A program made the translations under genes and the position numbers. Shown here in pieces: positions 1-7,855 of a DNA stretch of 35,057 nucleotides; within the stretch, counting starts at the first letter, position 1; each line of letters begins with the position of its first letter. The notes beneath the pieces were generated by a model that was not told where the DNA came from, did no database searches, and worked only from the letters and a program-made list of their open reading frames with translations. The stretch comes from Zoogloeaceae bacterium (GTDB taxonomy: Bacteria; Pseudomonadota; Gammaproteobacteria; Burkholderiales; Rhodocyclaceae): NCBI GenBank assembly GCA_031258715.1, contig JAIRMN010000215.1, forward strand, positions 1-35,057, read 5' to 3'.

Positions 1-47
1 GACGCGAAGAATTCCAGGAATTTTTCGCGGATTTCGGCGGATTTCAT
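1..47 (-). CDS. alaS: Alanyl-tRNA synthetase, N-terminal fragment (cut by window edge)
   Basis: Only the first fifteen codons and part of the next lie in the window. Read on the minus strand from the ATG at 47-45 they give MKSAEIREKFLEFFA. This is the characteristic opening of bacterial AlaRS (M-K-S/T-x-E-I-R-x-x-F-L-x-F-F), which charges tRNA-Ala with alanine. The remainder of the gene would extend to the left of position 1. The assignment rests on this short but very conserved N-terminus. The ribosome binding site upstream is weak. Confidence 0.8.
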   Translation of the reverse strand, partial: MKSAEIREKFLEFFA

Positions 48-185
48 GGATGTTGCGCCTGCGGGGCGGGATGCAAGGGACGGAATTTTATCGGAAACAT
101 GCGAGAAGCGGGGGCAATGGCAATGCATTGCCCGCAGGATGGACACAGGCCCCGGAATGCGCCGGCAGGCATCCGGCTACCCCCA

Positions 186-593
186 TCACTCTGGCTGCGC
201 GCCGAATTTCTCCAGCCAGTCAATGTGTTCACGGAAATATTTGCTGGTTTCACGCTGATTACCGGCGCAATCGTGCGTCTTGAGGCGACCATCTATGCTA
301 CGCGACAGATACAGCAAATGAACCCCTTTCCCGATGTAATACCCACACATTACGAATTCGCCCATGCTCGTGACCTCAATCCGTTCGGGCAATTTGCGTT
401 TCCAACTGCGGACGACTTCGAGTCCTCTGAAAACTTTGTCGTCGGGGCCACTGCCATCCGCGCGGACAAGGGCAACGACATAGGCATAGCTGTAATTCTC
501 GGGGGGTGTAGAAGGAGCGCAGCTGCAAGCCCATGCGGAAAAGGGCAACAGATTCAAAAGAGCAAACAGAAAAAAGCGTTGTTTGTATTTCAT
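186..593 (-). CDS. Small secreted cysteine protein, TIMP/NTR-like
   Basis: A 135-residue protein with a clear signal peptide (about residues 1-22, hydrophobic FFLFALLNLLPF core). The mature form would begin with CSCAP. A CxC right after the signal peptide, followed by a beta-rich domain with later Cys residues (MCGYY near the middle, HDCAG near the end), resembles bacterial proteins of the netrin/TIMP-like (NTR) fold. The function is unknown; an extracytoplasmic location is inferred from the signal peptide. Its ATG (593-591) overlaps the stop of a 39-codon frame at 590-709, so the two were or are translationally coupled. A lipoprotein is less likely because the lipobox fit is poor. The gene itself looks intact. 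Confidence 0.6.
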   Translation of the reverse strand: MKYKQRFFLFALLNLLPFSAWACSCAPSTPPENYSYAYVVALVRADGSGPDDKVFRGLEVVRSWKRKLPERIEVTSMGEFVMCGYYIGKGVHLLYLSRSIDGRLKTHDCAGNQRETSKYFREHIDWLEKFGAQPE

Positions 594-709
594 ACTGGTA
601 TCCCCCAGATGTTTAGTCCCGGCATTTGCTGGATGTCGTTCAGGGAATTGTCTTCCGAGACCTTGAGCATGACCAGTTTTTCGCCTTCGCTATAGTTGCC
701 GCACGGCAT
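590..709 (-). pseudogene. 39-codon remnant resembling the 3' end of a TIMP-like paralogue
   Basis: This short minus-strand frame starts with ATG at 709-707, is closed upstream by an in-frame TAA, and ends at 592-590, overlapping the next start in an ATGA arrangement. Its product begins MPCGNYSEGEKLVML and resembles the MCGYYIGKGVHLLYL segment of the downstream gene at 186-593 (shared C-G-x-Y and a hydrophobic strand). I read it as the surviving 3' end of a duplicated NTR-like gene. A functional leader peptide cannot be excluded. It has no recognisable signal peptide of its own. Confidence 0.4.
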
Positions 710-726
710 CAATCTCGACGGGGGCG

Positions 727-732
727 ATTATA
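727..732 (-). promoter_or_regulatory. Possible -10 element (TATAAT) for the minus-strand pair
   Basis: On the minus strand 732-727 reads TATAAT, 17 nt before the ATG of the short frame at 709. No good -35 hexamer lies 16-18 bp upstream (the best is TGCTTT), so this is a perfect -10 alone. Confidence 0.3.
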
Positions 733-856
733 CGTGCAAATACGCGCGGAAAGCATTCGCGGAAAGCGGGCATGCCAATGTCCGGAGGCGTTCCGGGCCA
801 TGCTACACTCGCCGCGTCCCTGGCTGAGGACGCACGAAAATAAAGCCGCGCGCGCC

Positions 857-886
857 TTGCAGGGCGCGTGTCCAGATTGATATAAT
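857..886 (+). promoter_or_regulatory. Sigma-70-type promoter, probably leaderless mRNA
   Basis: TTGCAG (857-862), an 18-bp spacer and a perfect TATAAT (881-886) lie directly before the ATG at 893. A transcript from this -10 would start at or within a base or two of the ATG, so translation would be leaderless. The -35 hexamer is the loop of an inverted repeat CGCGCC-TTGCAG-GGCGCG (851-868), which could be an operator. No Shine-Dalgarno sequence precedes 893. Confidence 0.55.
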
Positions 887-892
887 CCGCCG

Positions 893-1291
893 ATGCGTTT
901 GACCAGCCTGCGTTTTCCCCGTCTTTCCCTCCTCCTCGTCTGCCTGATCGTGTTGCGGCTGTCGGGCGGTTCCGGTATTTTTTCCCTGGCGCCGGATTCC
1001 CAAAACCGGAGTGCCGGCGAAGTCATCGTCATCTGCACGGGAATGGGGGGGATGGCGACGATACTTGCGCCGGACGCGCCTTTGGAACCCATCCATCGAG
1101 CAATGGGGGCGCATTGCCCGTTTTGCCTGACGGGAAACGATTTCCAGCCCGCGCTTTCGGGCGTCGATTTTTCCTTGCCGCTGCCCAAACCCGCTTCTGT
1201 AGCCTTTCTTCCCCCGTATGCCGCCGGGTTTCACGCTTCACCGCCCGACCTGCGTCACGCGCCAAAGCGCGCCCCGCCTGCCTTCGCCTGA
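893..1291 (+). CDS. DUF2946 family protein, copper-associated
   Basis: A 132-residue protein with an N-terminal hydrophobic export segment (about residues 8-24). It carries VICTGMGG and, further on, HCPFCL, which are the Cys/His features I associate with the DUF2946 family. Such genes commonly stand beside TonB-dependent copper receptors, as here (receptor start at 1429). A role in periplasmic or outer-membrane copper handling is inferred from the metal-ligand-like residues and the neighbour. The tail is rich in Pro, Ala and Arg. The start at 893 is the only ATG that keeps the export signal. It follows a TATAAT by 6 nt, so it would be read without a leader. Confidence 0.65.
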   Translation: MRLTSLRFPRLSLLLVCLIVLRLSGGSGIFSLAPDSQNRSAGEVIVICTGMGGMATILAPDAPLEPIHRAMGAHCPFCLTGNDFQPALSGVDFSLPLPKPASVAFLPPYAAGFHASPPDLRHAPKRAPPAFA

Positions 1292-1428
1292 GCTTTCGAT
1301 CCTGATTTCGACTTCGCGCACTGATCGTCCCGTTGTCGATGCCTCCCAATGATTCTCGCCAACGCCATTCGCGCGGTTGTTCATGTCGCGCGCGTCTGGC
1401 GTCCGGCGATTTGCGAAGGATTTTTATC

Positions 1429-3780
1429 ATGCGATTCTTACATTGCAAAGCAAAACCGTGGGGCGCGCTGGCTGCCGCCCTTGTCACGATGTTCACTTTT
1501 TCCCCGCTCCACGCCGGGGAAAACACGCAAGAACCCCATTCCCATGTACACGGGAATACCGATCAGACCGCCGCCTCCGCCGTGAATGAGGCCGTGCTTG
1601 AAACCATCGTCGTTACCGCCCCGCCCGGGCGCGATGCCTGGGTCAGCGCCGCGCCCGGCGATGAGGCGCTGGCGACTGGCCGCGCTCGCAGCAGCGACGC
1701 CGCCAGCCTGCTGCGCGCCGCGCCCGGCGTCAGCCTCCATGGCGCGGGCGGCGTCTCCAGCCTGCCGGTCATCCACGGCCTAGCCGACGACCGGCTGCGC
1801 GTCCAGGTGGATGGCATGGACTTGATCGCCTCCTGCCCGAATCACATGAATCCGGCGCTCTCCTACCTTGATCCAGCCAATGTCGAAAAGCTCACGGTCT
1901 ATGCCGGCATCGCGCCTGTCTCGGTCGGCGGCGACAGCATCGGCGGCAGCATCATCGCCGAAACGCGCGCCCCGGAATTCGCCCAACCCGGTCAAGGGCT
2001 GCTGACCAAGGGCGAGATCGGCGCTTTCTACCGCAGCAACGGCGACGCCCGTGGCGGCAATGTCGCGGCTACCGTGGCCAGCGACAGGTTCAGCCTGACC
2101 TACACCGGCGCCGCCGCCCAAGCGGAGAACTACAAGGCGGGCGGCGATTTCAGGGATTTTACGGAAACCGGTCGCCCCGGCCACACGCTGGCGCGGGACG
2201 AAGTTGGCTCGACGGCTTACAAAACGCGCAACCACACGCTCGATCTTGCCCTGCGCGGCGGCAATCATCGGCTCGAACTCTCCCTGGGCCATCAGGACGT
2301 GCCCTACCAGTTGTACCCCAACCAGCGCATGGACATGCTCGCCAACGAAGAGAAGCGGATCAACCTGCGCTATTTCGGGGAATTCGACCGGGGCAGACTG
2401 GAAGCCCGCGCCTACCATGAGAAAGTTGAGCATTACATGGATTTCGGGAAAGACAAGCTGCTCGTCTACGGCAGCCTGCCCGACCTCAACGTTCCGGGCA
2501 AACACTACCTGGTCATCGGCATGCCCATGTATACCGAGAGCGTCACCGATGGCCTCTCCTTGAAGGGTGAAATCGACCTTTCCGAGCGCGACCTGCTGCG
2601 CCTTGGCGCGCTGTGGCAAAGCTATCGCCTTGACGACGAGTGGCCGCCATCTCCGGATTGCGGCGTGGGCAATTGCAGCGGCGGCATGGCGCCCCTGACC
2701 TTCTGGAACATCCACGATGGCGAGCGTGAGCGCAAGGCGCTGTTTGGCGAATGGGAAACCCGCTGGAATCCGCAATGGACTTCGCTTCTGGGGCTGCGCG
2801 TGGAGCGCGTGACCACCGACACGGGCGACATCAGCGGCTATAACCACGCCACAGCGGGTTATGTCGGCAGTTCGGTCGGCACACGCGAAGATTTCAACGC
2901 GATGGAGCGCAGACGCTCTGACACCAACTGGGATCTCACGGCGATGGCTGCTTATCAAGTGGACAAAACTCTCGACATGAAATTCGGCTTTGCCAGGAAG
3001 ACGCGCTCGCCCAACCTGTACGAGCGTTATGGCTGGTCGACCAACACCATGACCTTGGTCATGAACAACTTCGTTGGCGACGGCAACGGCTATCTCGGCA
3101 ATCCCGATCTCAAGCCGGAAGTGGCGCGCACGCTCAGTCTCACCGCCGACTGGCACAGCGCCGACGGCGAATACCAGTTGCTGGCGACGCCTTATTACAC
3201 CCTTGTGCGGGACTACATCGACGCGCGGCGCGACTATCCGGGCGCGACGCAGGCCAACATCACGGCGAGCGGCGAATTCGTCCGATTGCAATATGTCAAC
3301 CAGGAAGCGCGTCTCTATGGCATCGACCTCTCCGGCAAGATGCCGATCGGACGGACTTCCTTCGGCAAATGGGGACTGCAAGGGCTGCTCAATTATGTAA
3401 ACGGCAAGAACCTCGACAGCGGCGACAACCTCTACAACATCATGCCGCTGAACGCCCGGCTGACGCTGACGCACGAATGGGGCGGCTGGCGTAACGCCCT
3501 GGAAGTCGATGGCGTCCGGAGCAAGGACAAGGTTTCCGGCGCGCGCAATGAAGTCAAGACGTCTGGGTATTCCCTGGTCAACCTGCGCGCCAGCTACGCC
3601 TGGCGCAAGATTCGCGTCGATGCCGGCATCGAAAACCTGCTCGACAGGCGCTACGGCCTTCCCACCGGCGGCGCTTATGTCGGCCAGGGACGGACGATGG
3701 GCATCAACGCGATTCCCTGGGGCATCGCCGTGCCCGGTGCGGGACGCTCCTTTTACGCTGGCGTGCGTTACAGGTTCTGA
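1429..3780 (+). CDS. TonB-dependent copper receptor (OprC/NosA-like)
   Basis: A 783-residue outer-membrane receptor. The ATG at 1429 was chosen because GAAGGA (1415-1420) precedes it and a signal peptide begins there (residues 1-28, ending in SPLHA); the frame stays open further upstream. After the signal come a His-rich stretch (HSHVHG), a TonB box (LETIVVTA, about 57-64), a plug domain and a long beta-barrel ending in Phe. The plug has SCPNHMNP at about 135-142. OprC-type copper receptors carry a Cys and Met that bind copper in the same region, which together with the DUF2946 neighbour points to copper uptake. TonB/ExbB would supply the energy. Zinc or another chelate is a less likely substrate. 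Confidence 0.85.
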   Translation: MRFLHCKAKPWGALAAALVTMFTFSPLHAGENTQEPHSHVHGNTDQTAASAVNEAVLETIVVTAPPGRDAWVSAAPGDEALATGRARSSDAASLLRAAPGVSLHGAGGVSSLPVIHGLADDRLRVQVDGMDLIASCPNHMNPALSYLDPANVEKLTVYAGIAPVSVGGDSIGGSIIAETRAPEFAQPGQGLLTKGEIGAFYRSNGDARGGNVAATVASDRFSLTYTGAAAQAENYKAGGDFRDFTETGRPGHTLARDEVGSTAYKTRNHTLDLALRGGNHRLELSLGHQDVPYQLYPNQRMDMLANEEKRINLRYFGEFDRGRLEARAYHEKVEHYMDFGKDKLLVYGSLPDLNVPGKHYLVIGMPMYTESVTDGLSLKGEIDLSERDLLRLGALWQSYRLDDEWPPSPDCGVGNCSGGMAPLTFWNIHDGERERKALFGEWETRWNPQWTSLLGLRVERVTTDTGDISGYNHATAGYVGSSVGTREDFNAMERRRSDTNWDLTAMAAYQVDKTLDMKFGFARKTRSPNLYERYGWSTNTMTLVMNNFVGDGNGYLGNPDLKPEVARTLSLTADWHSADGEYQLLATPYYTLVRDYIDARRDYPGATQANITASGEFVRLQYVNQEARLYGIDLSGKMPIGRTSFGKWGLQGLLNYVNGKNLDSGDNLYNIMPLNARLTLTHEWGGWRNALEVDGVRSKDKVSGARNEVKTSGYSLVNLRASYAWRKIRVDAGIENLLDRRYGLPTGGAYVGQGRTMGINAIPWGIAVPGAGRSFYAGVRYRF

Positions 3781-3821
3781 CATGTCCGGCGCGGAAGCCA
3801 GGGCTTCCCGCCGGAAAGTCG

Positions 3822-4023
3822 CTGGATTGCTCCGCTGCACTCGCCTTTGACAGGGAAGCGCGTAATCAGGCGCCAAGAAATCAGGAGGCAGAGCGCCCCC
3901 GCTGGTGCGCAGCGCGACCTGTGAAACGCACCCAATCTTGTCAAAAGCGAGGCGCGAAGCGACGAAGCAATCCAGATGCCTACCCTCGGCCTGATACGCC
4001 GGTAACTTTTCTGTCTCCCTGAC
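3822..4023. repeat. Dispersed repeat family B, copy 1, with inverted arms
   Basis: The gap 3781-4178 has no gene. It holds an inverted pair: CTGGATTGCTCC to TTTGACAG on the plus strand (3822-3853) and the matching sequence on the minus strand (3975-3939). The minus-strand arm continues into the family head (ACAGAAAAGTTACCGGCG read on the minus strand, up to about 4023). Relatives stand at about 16206, 21895, 23749 and 34280. A short hairpin GGAAGCCAGGGCTTCC lies at 3793-3808, just after the receptor gene, and may help end transcription, though no T-run follows it. Confidence 0.6.
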
Positions 4024-4178
4024 AAAACCCGACAACCGGTATTTCAATTACCCCCGGCGCGAGATGAAATTTGGAACGCGGATACATTATGAGTAATAAT
4101 CCCCCCTTTGGCGGTGTCGGCGCGTCGCTGGCTTTCCGTCGCCTGCCGCAACGTCTTTTCTGTCTGAAAGGAAAAATC

Positions 4179-4661
4179 ATGCGTTCTTTCCGTCTCTTCC
4201 TTTGTCTTGCCGGCCTGCTGGCATTTCCCGCGCTTCATGCCGCCGCCGTCAAGGGGGATAACGTCTGCACGGACGACATTTATACCAATTGTGCTTCCGA
4301 GGAACGAACCTCTGGCCGGAGCACGCGCCTCAAACCATTTCGCAATATGGTCATCGTCGCCGAAAACCAGGAGGGCGCGGGAAAGAAGACTCGCGCGGCC
4401 ATCATCGATGCCGCGAAAAGGCTCAAGTGGAAAGTCATCGAGGACAAACCCGCCCGCCTGCGCCTGCAACTCGACGTTCGCCGGCACCGCGCGGTCATCG
4501 ACATCAGCATCAAGGACAACAGCGTGGATGTAGATTACGTGAGCAGCGTCAACCTGAACTACGAAAAAGACGACAAGGGCTACGAGAGCATTCATCCGAA
4601 CTACCACAAATGGATACAAAAACTCCTGAAAACCGCCCGAAAATCGGCGAAATCGCACTGA
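4179..4661 (+). CDS. Small secreted protein, paralogue of the gene at 5869
   Basis: A 160-residue protein. The ATG at 4179 is preferred because GAAAGGA (4166-4172) lies at good spacing and a signal peptide begins there (MRSFRLFLCLAGLLAF, ending HAAA); the frame is open further upstream. The mature domain has RAAIIDAAKRLKWKV, a hydrophobic strand pair, then VDYVSSVNLNY and IHPNYHKWIQKLL. This order, an A/G-W-x-V helix end, a YxSS-N-L strand and I-H-x-N-Y-x-x-W-I, is shared with a widespread family of small proteobacterial exported proteins of unknown function. The gene at 5869 keeps the same pattern, so the two are duplicates. The role is unknown. Confidence 0.65.
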   Translation: MRSFRLFLCLAGLLAFPALHAAAVKGDNVCTDDIYTNCASEERTSGRSTRLKPFRNMVIVAENQEGAGKKTRAAIIDAAKRLKWKVIEDKPARLRLQLDVRRHRAVIDISIKDNSVDVDYVSSVNLNYEKDDKGYESIHPNYHKWIQKLLKTARKSAKSH

Positions 4662-4864
4662 AAACGAAATTGAATTGACCGTCAAGGCAACGTGGCCATC
4701 CGCGTGTGTTTCTGGATGCTTTCGCCACGTGTGCTTTTGACGATGAACGCCCCACGGGCGCGGGGAAAACCGTCGTTTCTATTGCATCCGCCCGGAGAAA
4801 GAAGAATACAATGTACAATGCTCTACGCCCACTTCACCCATGATCCCTTAGACTGGGTTTTGCG

Positions 4865-5737
4865 ATGAAACGACTGTTTTCGCTTTTCTTGTGCCTTTCT
4901 TTCCCGCTGTTCGCGCTGCCTTGCGCCGCTGCGGCGGACTTCGCCTCGGAAGAAGATTTCGCGCAATGGTTGGTTGGTTATCACCGGCGCCCCGAACCGG
5001 CGCGGCTTTCCGGGGCGTTTCATTACGCGGCGACAAGCGGATGGCTGGGAGGTCCGGGGCTTTTCAGCGGAGTATTCAGCGGATTTCTCGCGGGCGTCTT
5101 CCGGGACAACCCCGAAAAGGTTCCGGGTTGGCAAACCGAATGGTCAACTCTCGGCAAGGCCGTGGCGGACAAGGAAGAAGACGACGCGGAAGACGACGCG
5201 GAAGACGGCGAAGCGATGGCGGGGCGAGAGGCTATAGTTTTCTTCGCGCTTTGGTACGCCGAGCGTCCCGATCTGCGGCAAATGGCGCGCGCGATGCGCG
5301 AAAAGAACGAAAACGTGAAATCCCTAGCCCACATGAACGTGAAATTGCTGGCCCACATGATCCAGAATTATCACGATGACGCCCGATCGCTGGAAGAGAT
5401 TCCCCTGAACCAAGGCGAATGGGTCGTGAGTGCCCTGTGGGGGAAGTTTTACGCGACAGGCGAAGTGACCGCCCTGGAACGCACCTTGCAGGCACTGCCC
5501 TGGGAGGAGAATCCTGCGCTTGCCGAATACGGCAATCAGCCTTTGGGCGTGATTTTCGCGCCGCAATGGATTGGCCGCACGGCACACTGGATGTTGAGTG
5601 ACGCCGCCTATCTGGATCCACGGATGCTCGAACTCTGCGAAACCTTTCTGGAACAAACGCGGGATACCGCCATCGCCGAAGCCCTGCGAGGGATCGTCGC
5701 GGAAGTGAAAAAGGCAAAAGCCGCCGCCAAGAAATGA
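4865..5737 (+). CDS. Hypothetical secreted protein with internal duplications
   Basis: A 290-residue protein with a signal peptide (MKRLFSLFLCLSFPLFALP, cleavage near CAAAA). I do not recognise the family. Visible features are a Gly/Phe-rich stretch (GLFSGVFSGFLAGVF, about 66-80), an acidic tandem repeat (EDDAEDDAEDGE), a duplicated eight-residue unit (KSLAHMNV / KLLAHMIQ) and a Lys/Ala-rich C-terminus (KKAKAAAKK). It lies between two paralogous small secreted proteins on the same strand and may belong to the same locus. The start follows 200 bp of non-coding sequence with no strong Shine-Dalgarno. A TACAAT at about 4806 could be a -10. Confidence 0.6.
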   Translation: MKRLFSLFLCLSFPLFALPCAAAADFASEEDFAQWLVGYHRRPEPARLSGAFHYAATSGWLGGPGLFSGVFSGFLAGVFRDNPEKVPGWQTEWSTLGKAVADKEEDDAEDDAEDGEAMAGREAIVFFALWYAERPDLRQMARAMREKNENVKSLAHMNVKLLAHMIQNYHDDARSLEEIPLNQGEWVVSALWGKFYATGEVTALERTLQALPWEENPALAEYGNQPLGVIFAPQWIGRTAHWMLSDAAYLDPRMLELCETFLEQTRDTAIAEALRGIVAEVKKAKAAAKK

Positions 5738-5868
5738 TGCACCCGCGCCAATGACACAATGACATTCATGCCAATTGCCTTCCGGGGAGCGATCTCCGGC
5801 TTGGTGCGCGCGCCTGAAGCCCATCCGCAAATCGCTGAAATCGCTCTGAACGACAAAAAGGAACGACC

Positions 5869-6384
5869 ATGCCACGCCTGCCCTGCGCTTTCGCGCTCTT
5901 CCTCTTCTGCGCCGCCCCGATGGCTCACGCGCAAGCGGAAATGCCCTACTTTGCCAACCAGATTATCCTGCCCGCGCCCAGCGCGGACGCCGAAGAGCGG
6001 GTGCATGACGCCATCGTCGAAGCGGCGAACAGCCGGGGCTGGAAAGTCGCGCAGGACACGCCCAAACGCTTGCGCCTGGAAATCATCGTCCGCAACCAAT
6101 ATGCGGTGATCGTCAATATCCTCATCAACATCGACATGGTGGATGTGGAATATGTCAGCAGCATTAACATGGGCTACAGGAAAGACGCGAATGGCCGCGA
6201 AGTCATTTCTCCGGCTTACGGCAAGTGGATTGGCCAGTTGCTGGATGCCGCCCGCCAACGCGCCGCCCTGCTGTGGCCCGCGCCCGCAACATCCGCCGCG
6301 CCGCCCGGACCGTCGCCTGAAGCGACTGGGCCACCCGTTCTTCAACCCGCCCCGCCCGCCCCTTCCGCAGCCGCGTCGCCTTGA
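5869..6384 (+). CDS. Small secreted protein, paralogue of the gene at 4179
   Basis: A 171-residue protein with AAAAGGA 6 nt before the ATG and a signal peptide (LPCAFALFLFCAAPMAHA). The core matches the gene at 4179 in order and spacing: VHDAIVEAANSRGWKV, RLRLEI, VDVEYVSSINMGY, SPAYGKWIGQLL. The one clear loss is the His of the I-H-x-N-Y motif (ISPAYGKW here). The C-terminal 45 residues are a Pro/Ala-rich tail absent from the paralogue. The function is unknown, and an extracytoplasmic location is inferred. The gene ends 42 bp before the convergent sensor kinase. Confidence 0.65.
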   Translation: MPRLPCAFALFLFCAAPMAHAQAEMPYFANQIILPAPSADAEERVHDAIVEAANSRGWKVAQDTPKRLRLEIIVRNQYAVIVNILINIDMVDVEYVSSINMGYRKDANGREVISPAYGKWIGQLLDAARQRAALLWPAPATSAAPPGPSPEATGPPVLQPAPPAPSAAASP

Positions 6385-6426
6385 TCCGCGCTTGCGGCGG
6401 CATGTCATCTCACGCCGGACAGACGC

Positions 6427-7659
6427 TCACGCGCTTTCCAGTCCCAGCAGGAAGGTCACGCCGTCCATCTCGTTCCTGACTTCGATGGCGCCGCCCATTT
6501 TCGCCATATAGGTCTTCGCCACGAACAAGCCCTGGCCGCGACTGCCTTCGGAAGCGGTCTCCTGCGCGCCGGAAAAGCCGTATTCAAAAATCTTTTCCTG
6601 CCACTCCGGGGCGATTTGCGGGCCGCGGTTGCGCACGGCGACCCACACCTTTCCGTCCGTCGCCGCCTGGTCGAACGCGAGTTCCAGGCGGATCGGCGTG
6701 CCGGGAACGCGAAAACGGTCGGCGTTCTTGAGCAGATGGCTGATGACATCCTCAAACGAATATTCGTCGGCATGAACCGGGACCGGCCTTGCCGCCGGGG
6801 CATATACCACATTGGCGATGCCGATATGCGGGGCGTTGGCGGCCACGTGCACCAGGAAGGCGTTCACATCGAGCGTGGCGATGTTCAGCGTCGAGGACTG
6901 AAACGCCTCGCCGGGACTGGCGTGGCCATAGAGTACCCGCACCGCCTGCTGCATCCGGGCGAGATAACGATAATCGGGGTCATCGGAATTGCCGTGCAGC
7001 GCCAGAAGGGATTGCAGGGGCGACATGATTTCGTGTCCCACGGCGTGCCACTGTTCCTTTTCCTGTCCGGCGCGAATTCTTTCGCGTCCGGCGTCTTCCT
7101 TGACGCGGCGCAGGAGCTGGTTCAGGCACTTGACCAGGATGCCCAGTTCATCGTTTCCCTTTGGATCGCTAATTGGCTCGAAGGACAAGAAGCCGTCGGC
7201 CTGCCCCGTCGCCGGGGAAGAAAGCTGGCGCGCGCGCTGGCTCAAGCGCGCGACGCGCCGCACGATGCCGATTTCGATCACCAACCGGGCGAGCGCGATG
7301 GCCGCCATGACCGCGATGACAAACCAGGAAAGGCGCGTGGCGGTAGCGCCCAGGGTCTGGTTGACCACGCTTTCCGCTTCGCCCCGCAAAAGGATCGCGT
7401 ACCGTCCCGACGGCGTGACGATGGACTCTTCCAATTCGGCCACCGCGCGCTCGTCTTCATTTTGCTCATCGACCGGCAGGCGGCGGACGAGGCGGGTCAA
7501 GAGCGGCGAGATTTGTTCGCCGGTTTCTTCCCTGCGCCGGGTCGTGCCACGACGAGACCAGAGGCTCAAACGGCGCCAGTCAGCGATAATGACGGCCTCG
7601 CAGGAAAACGGACGCCCGTATCCGGTGTGCCTCGTCCAGATAAGGGTAGCCGATTTCAT
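6427..7659 (-). CDS. Sensor histidine kinase, probably truncated at the 5' end
   Basis: A 410-residue frame with one transmembrane segment (about 111-131), a HAMP-like stretch after it, a dimerisation helix with the phospho-acceptor motif GHEIMSPL (His about 209), and a GHKL ATPase domain. The ATPase domain has an N box (SHLLKNADRF), a weak G1 box (RNRGPQI in place of DxGxG), an F box (FEYGFSG) and a G2 box (GSRGQGLFVAK). It would phosphorylate a response regulator, but none is adjacent. Kinases of this layout normally have a first membrane helix before the sensor domain, and it is missing. The ATG (7659-7657) sits at the edge of repeat A with a TAG in frame just before it and only a distant GGAG. 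I infer that the repeat replaced the real 5' end. Confidence 0.7.
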   Translation of the reverse strand: MKSATLIWTRHTGYGRPFSCEAVIIADWRRLSLWSRRGTTRRREETGEQISPLLTRLVRRLPVDEQNEDERAVAELEESIVTPSGRYAILLRGEAESVVNQTLGATATRLSWFVIAVMAAIALARLVIEIGIVRRVARLSQRARQLSSPATGQADGFLSFEPISDPKGNDELGILVKCLNQLLRRVKEDAGRERIRAGQEKEQWHAVGHEIMSPLQSLLALHGNSDDPDYRYLARMQQAVRVLYGHASPGEAFQSSTLNIATLDVNAFLVHVAANAPHIGIANVVYAPAARPVPVHADEYSFEDVISHLLKNADRFRVPGTPIRLELAFDQAATDGKVWVAVRNRGPQIAPEWQEKIFEYGFSGAQETASEGSRGQGLFVAKTYMAKMGGAIEVRNEMDGVTFLLGLESA

Positions 7660-7740
7660 CTAAAAACTAACTCCGGTTTGAAATCCCGCCCGTAAGAAAG
7701 GTGCGAAGATTGAGACCCCGGCCTGAAGGCCGGGGTTAAA
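7657..7740 (+). repeat. Dispersed repeat family A, copy 1 (short form)
   Basis: This copy shares ATC(C/T)AAAAACTAACTCCGG, then TTTGAAA(C/T)CCCGCCC, with the copies at 11096 and 34935. It contains the perfect hairpin ACCCCGGCC-TGAA-GGCCGGGGT (7715-7736). It lacks the second hairpin present in the longer copies. One side abuts the start of the truncated sensor kinase, the other a gene-end fragment whose frame is closed by the repeat's TAA at 7737. The hairpins suggest a non-autonomous element of REP or IS200/IS605-derived type, which is an inference only. Confidence 0.75.
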
Positions 7741-7853
7741 TCTCGATCATCATCGCGCCGCCCGGACTCAATGGCGGCTTCATCGGCGAAAACCTGATCG
7801 GCCGCCTACCCACGCCCACGGCCACCGCCCACAACAACGACAAGGAGGAATAA
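7740..7853 (+). pseudogene. 3'-end fragment of a gene cut by repeat A
   Basis: In the frame ending with TAA at 7851-7853 the sequence reads as a plausible protein C-terminus (IIIAPPGLNGGFIGENLIG, then a Pro/Thr-rich, acidic tail). Upstream the frame is closed at once by the TAA at 7737-7739 inside repeat A, and no start codon lies in the fragment. It ends 2 nt before the ATG at 7856, with the spacing of an operon neighbour. AAGGAGGA (7842-7849), inside its last codons, serves as the Shine-Dalgarno of the next gene. I do not recognise the parent gene. Confidence 0.5.
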
Positions 7854-7855
7854 TC

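Noticed and set aside
709-1234. Overlapping minus-strand frames of 143 and 159 codons across the DUF2946 gene
   Set aside because: They are Arg- and Gly-rich shadow translations without start signals.
1780-4047. Very long open frame (about 755 codons) on the minus strand opposite the copper receptor
   Set aside because: It mirrors the receptor gene in GC-rich codons, has no recognisable domains and no Shine-Dalgarno. The plus-strand gene has clear family signatures.
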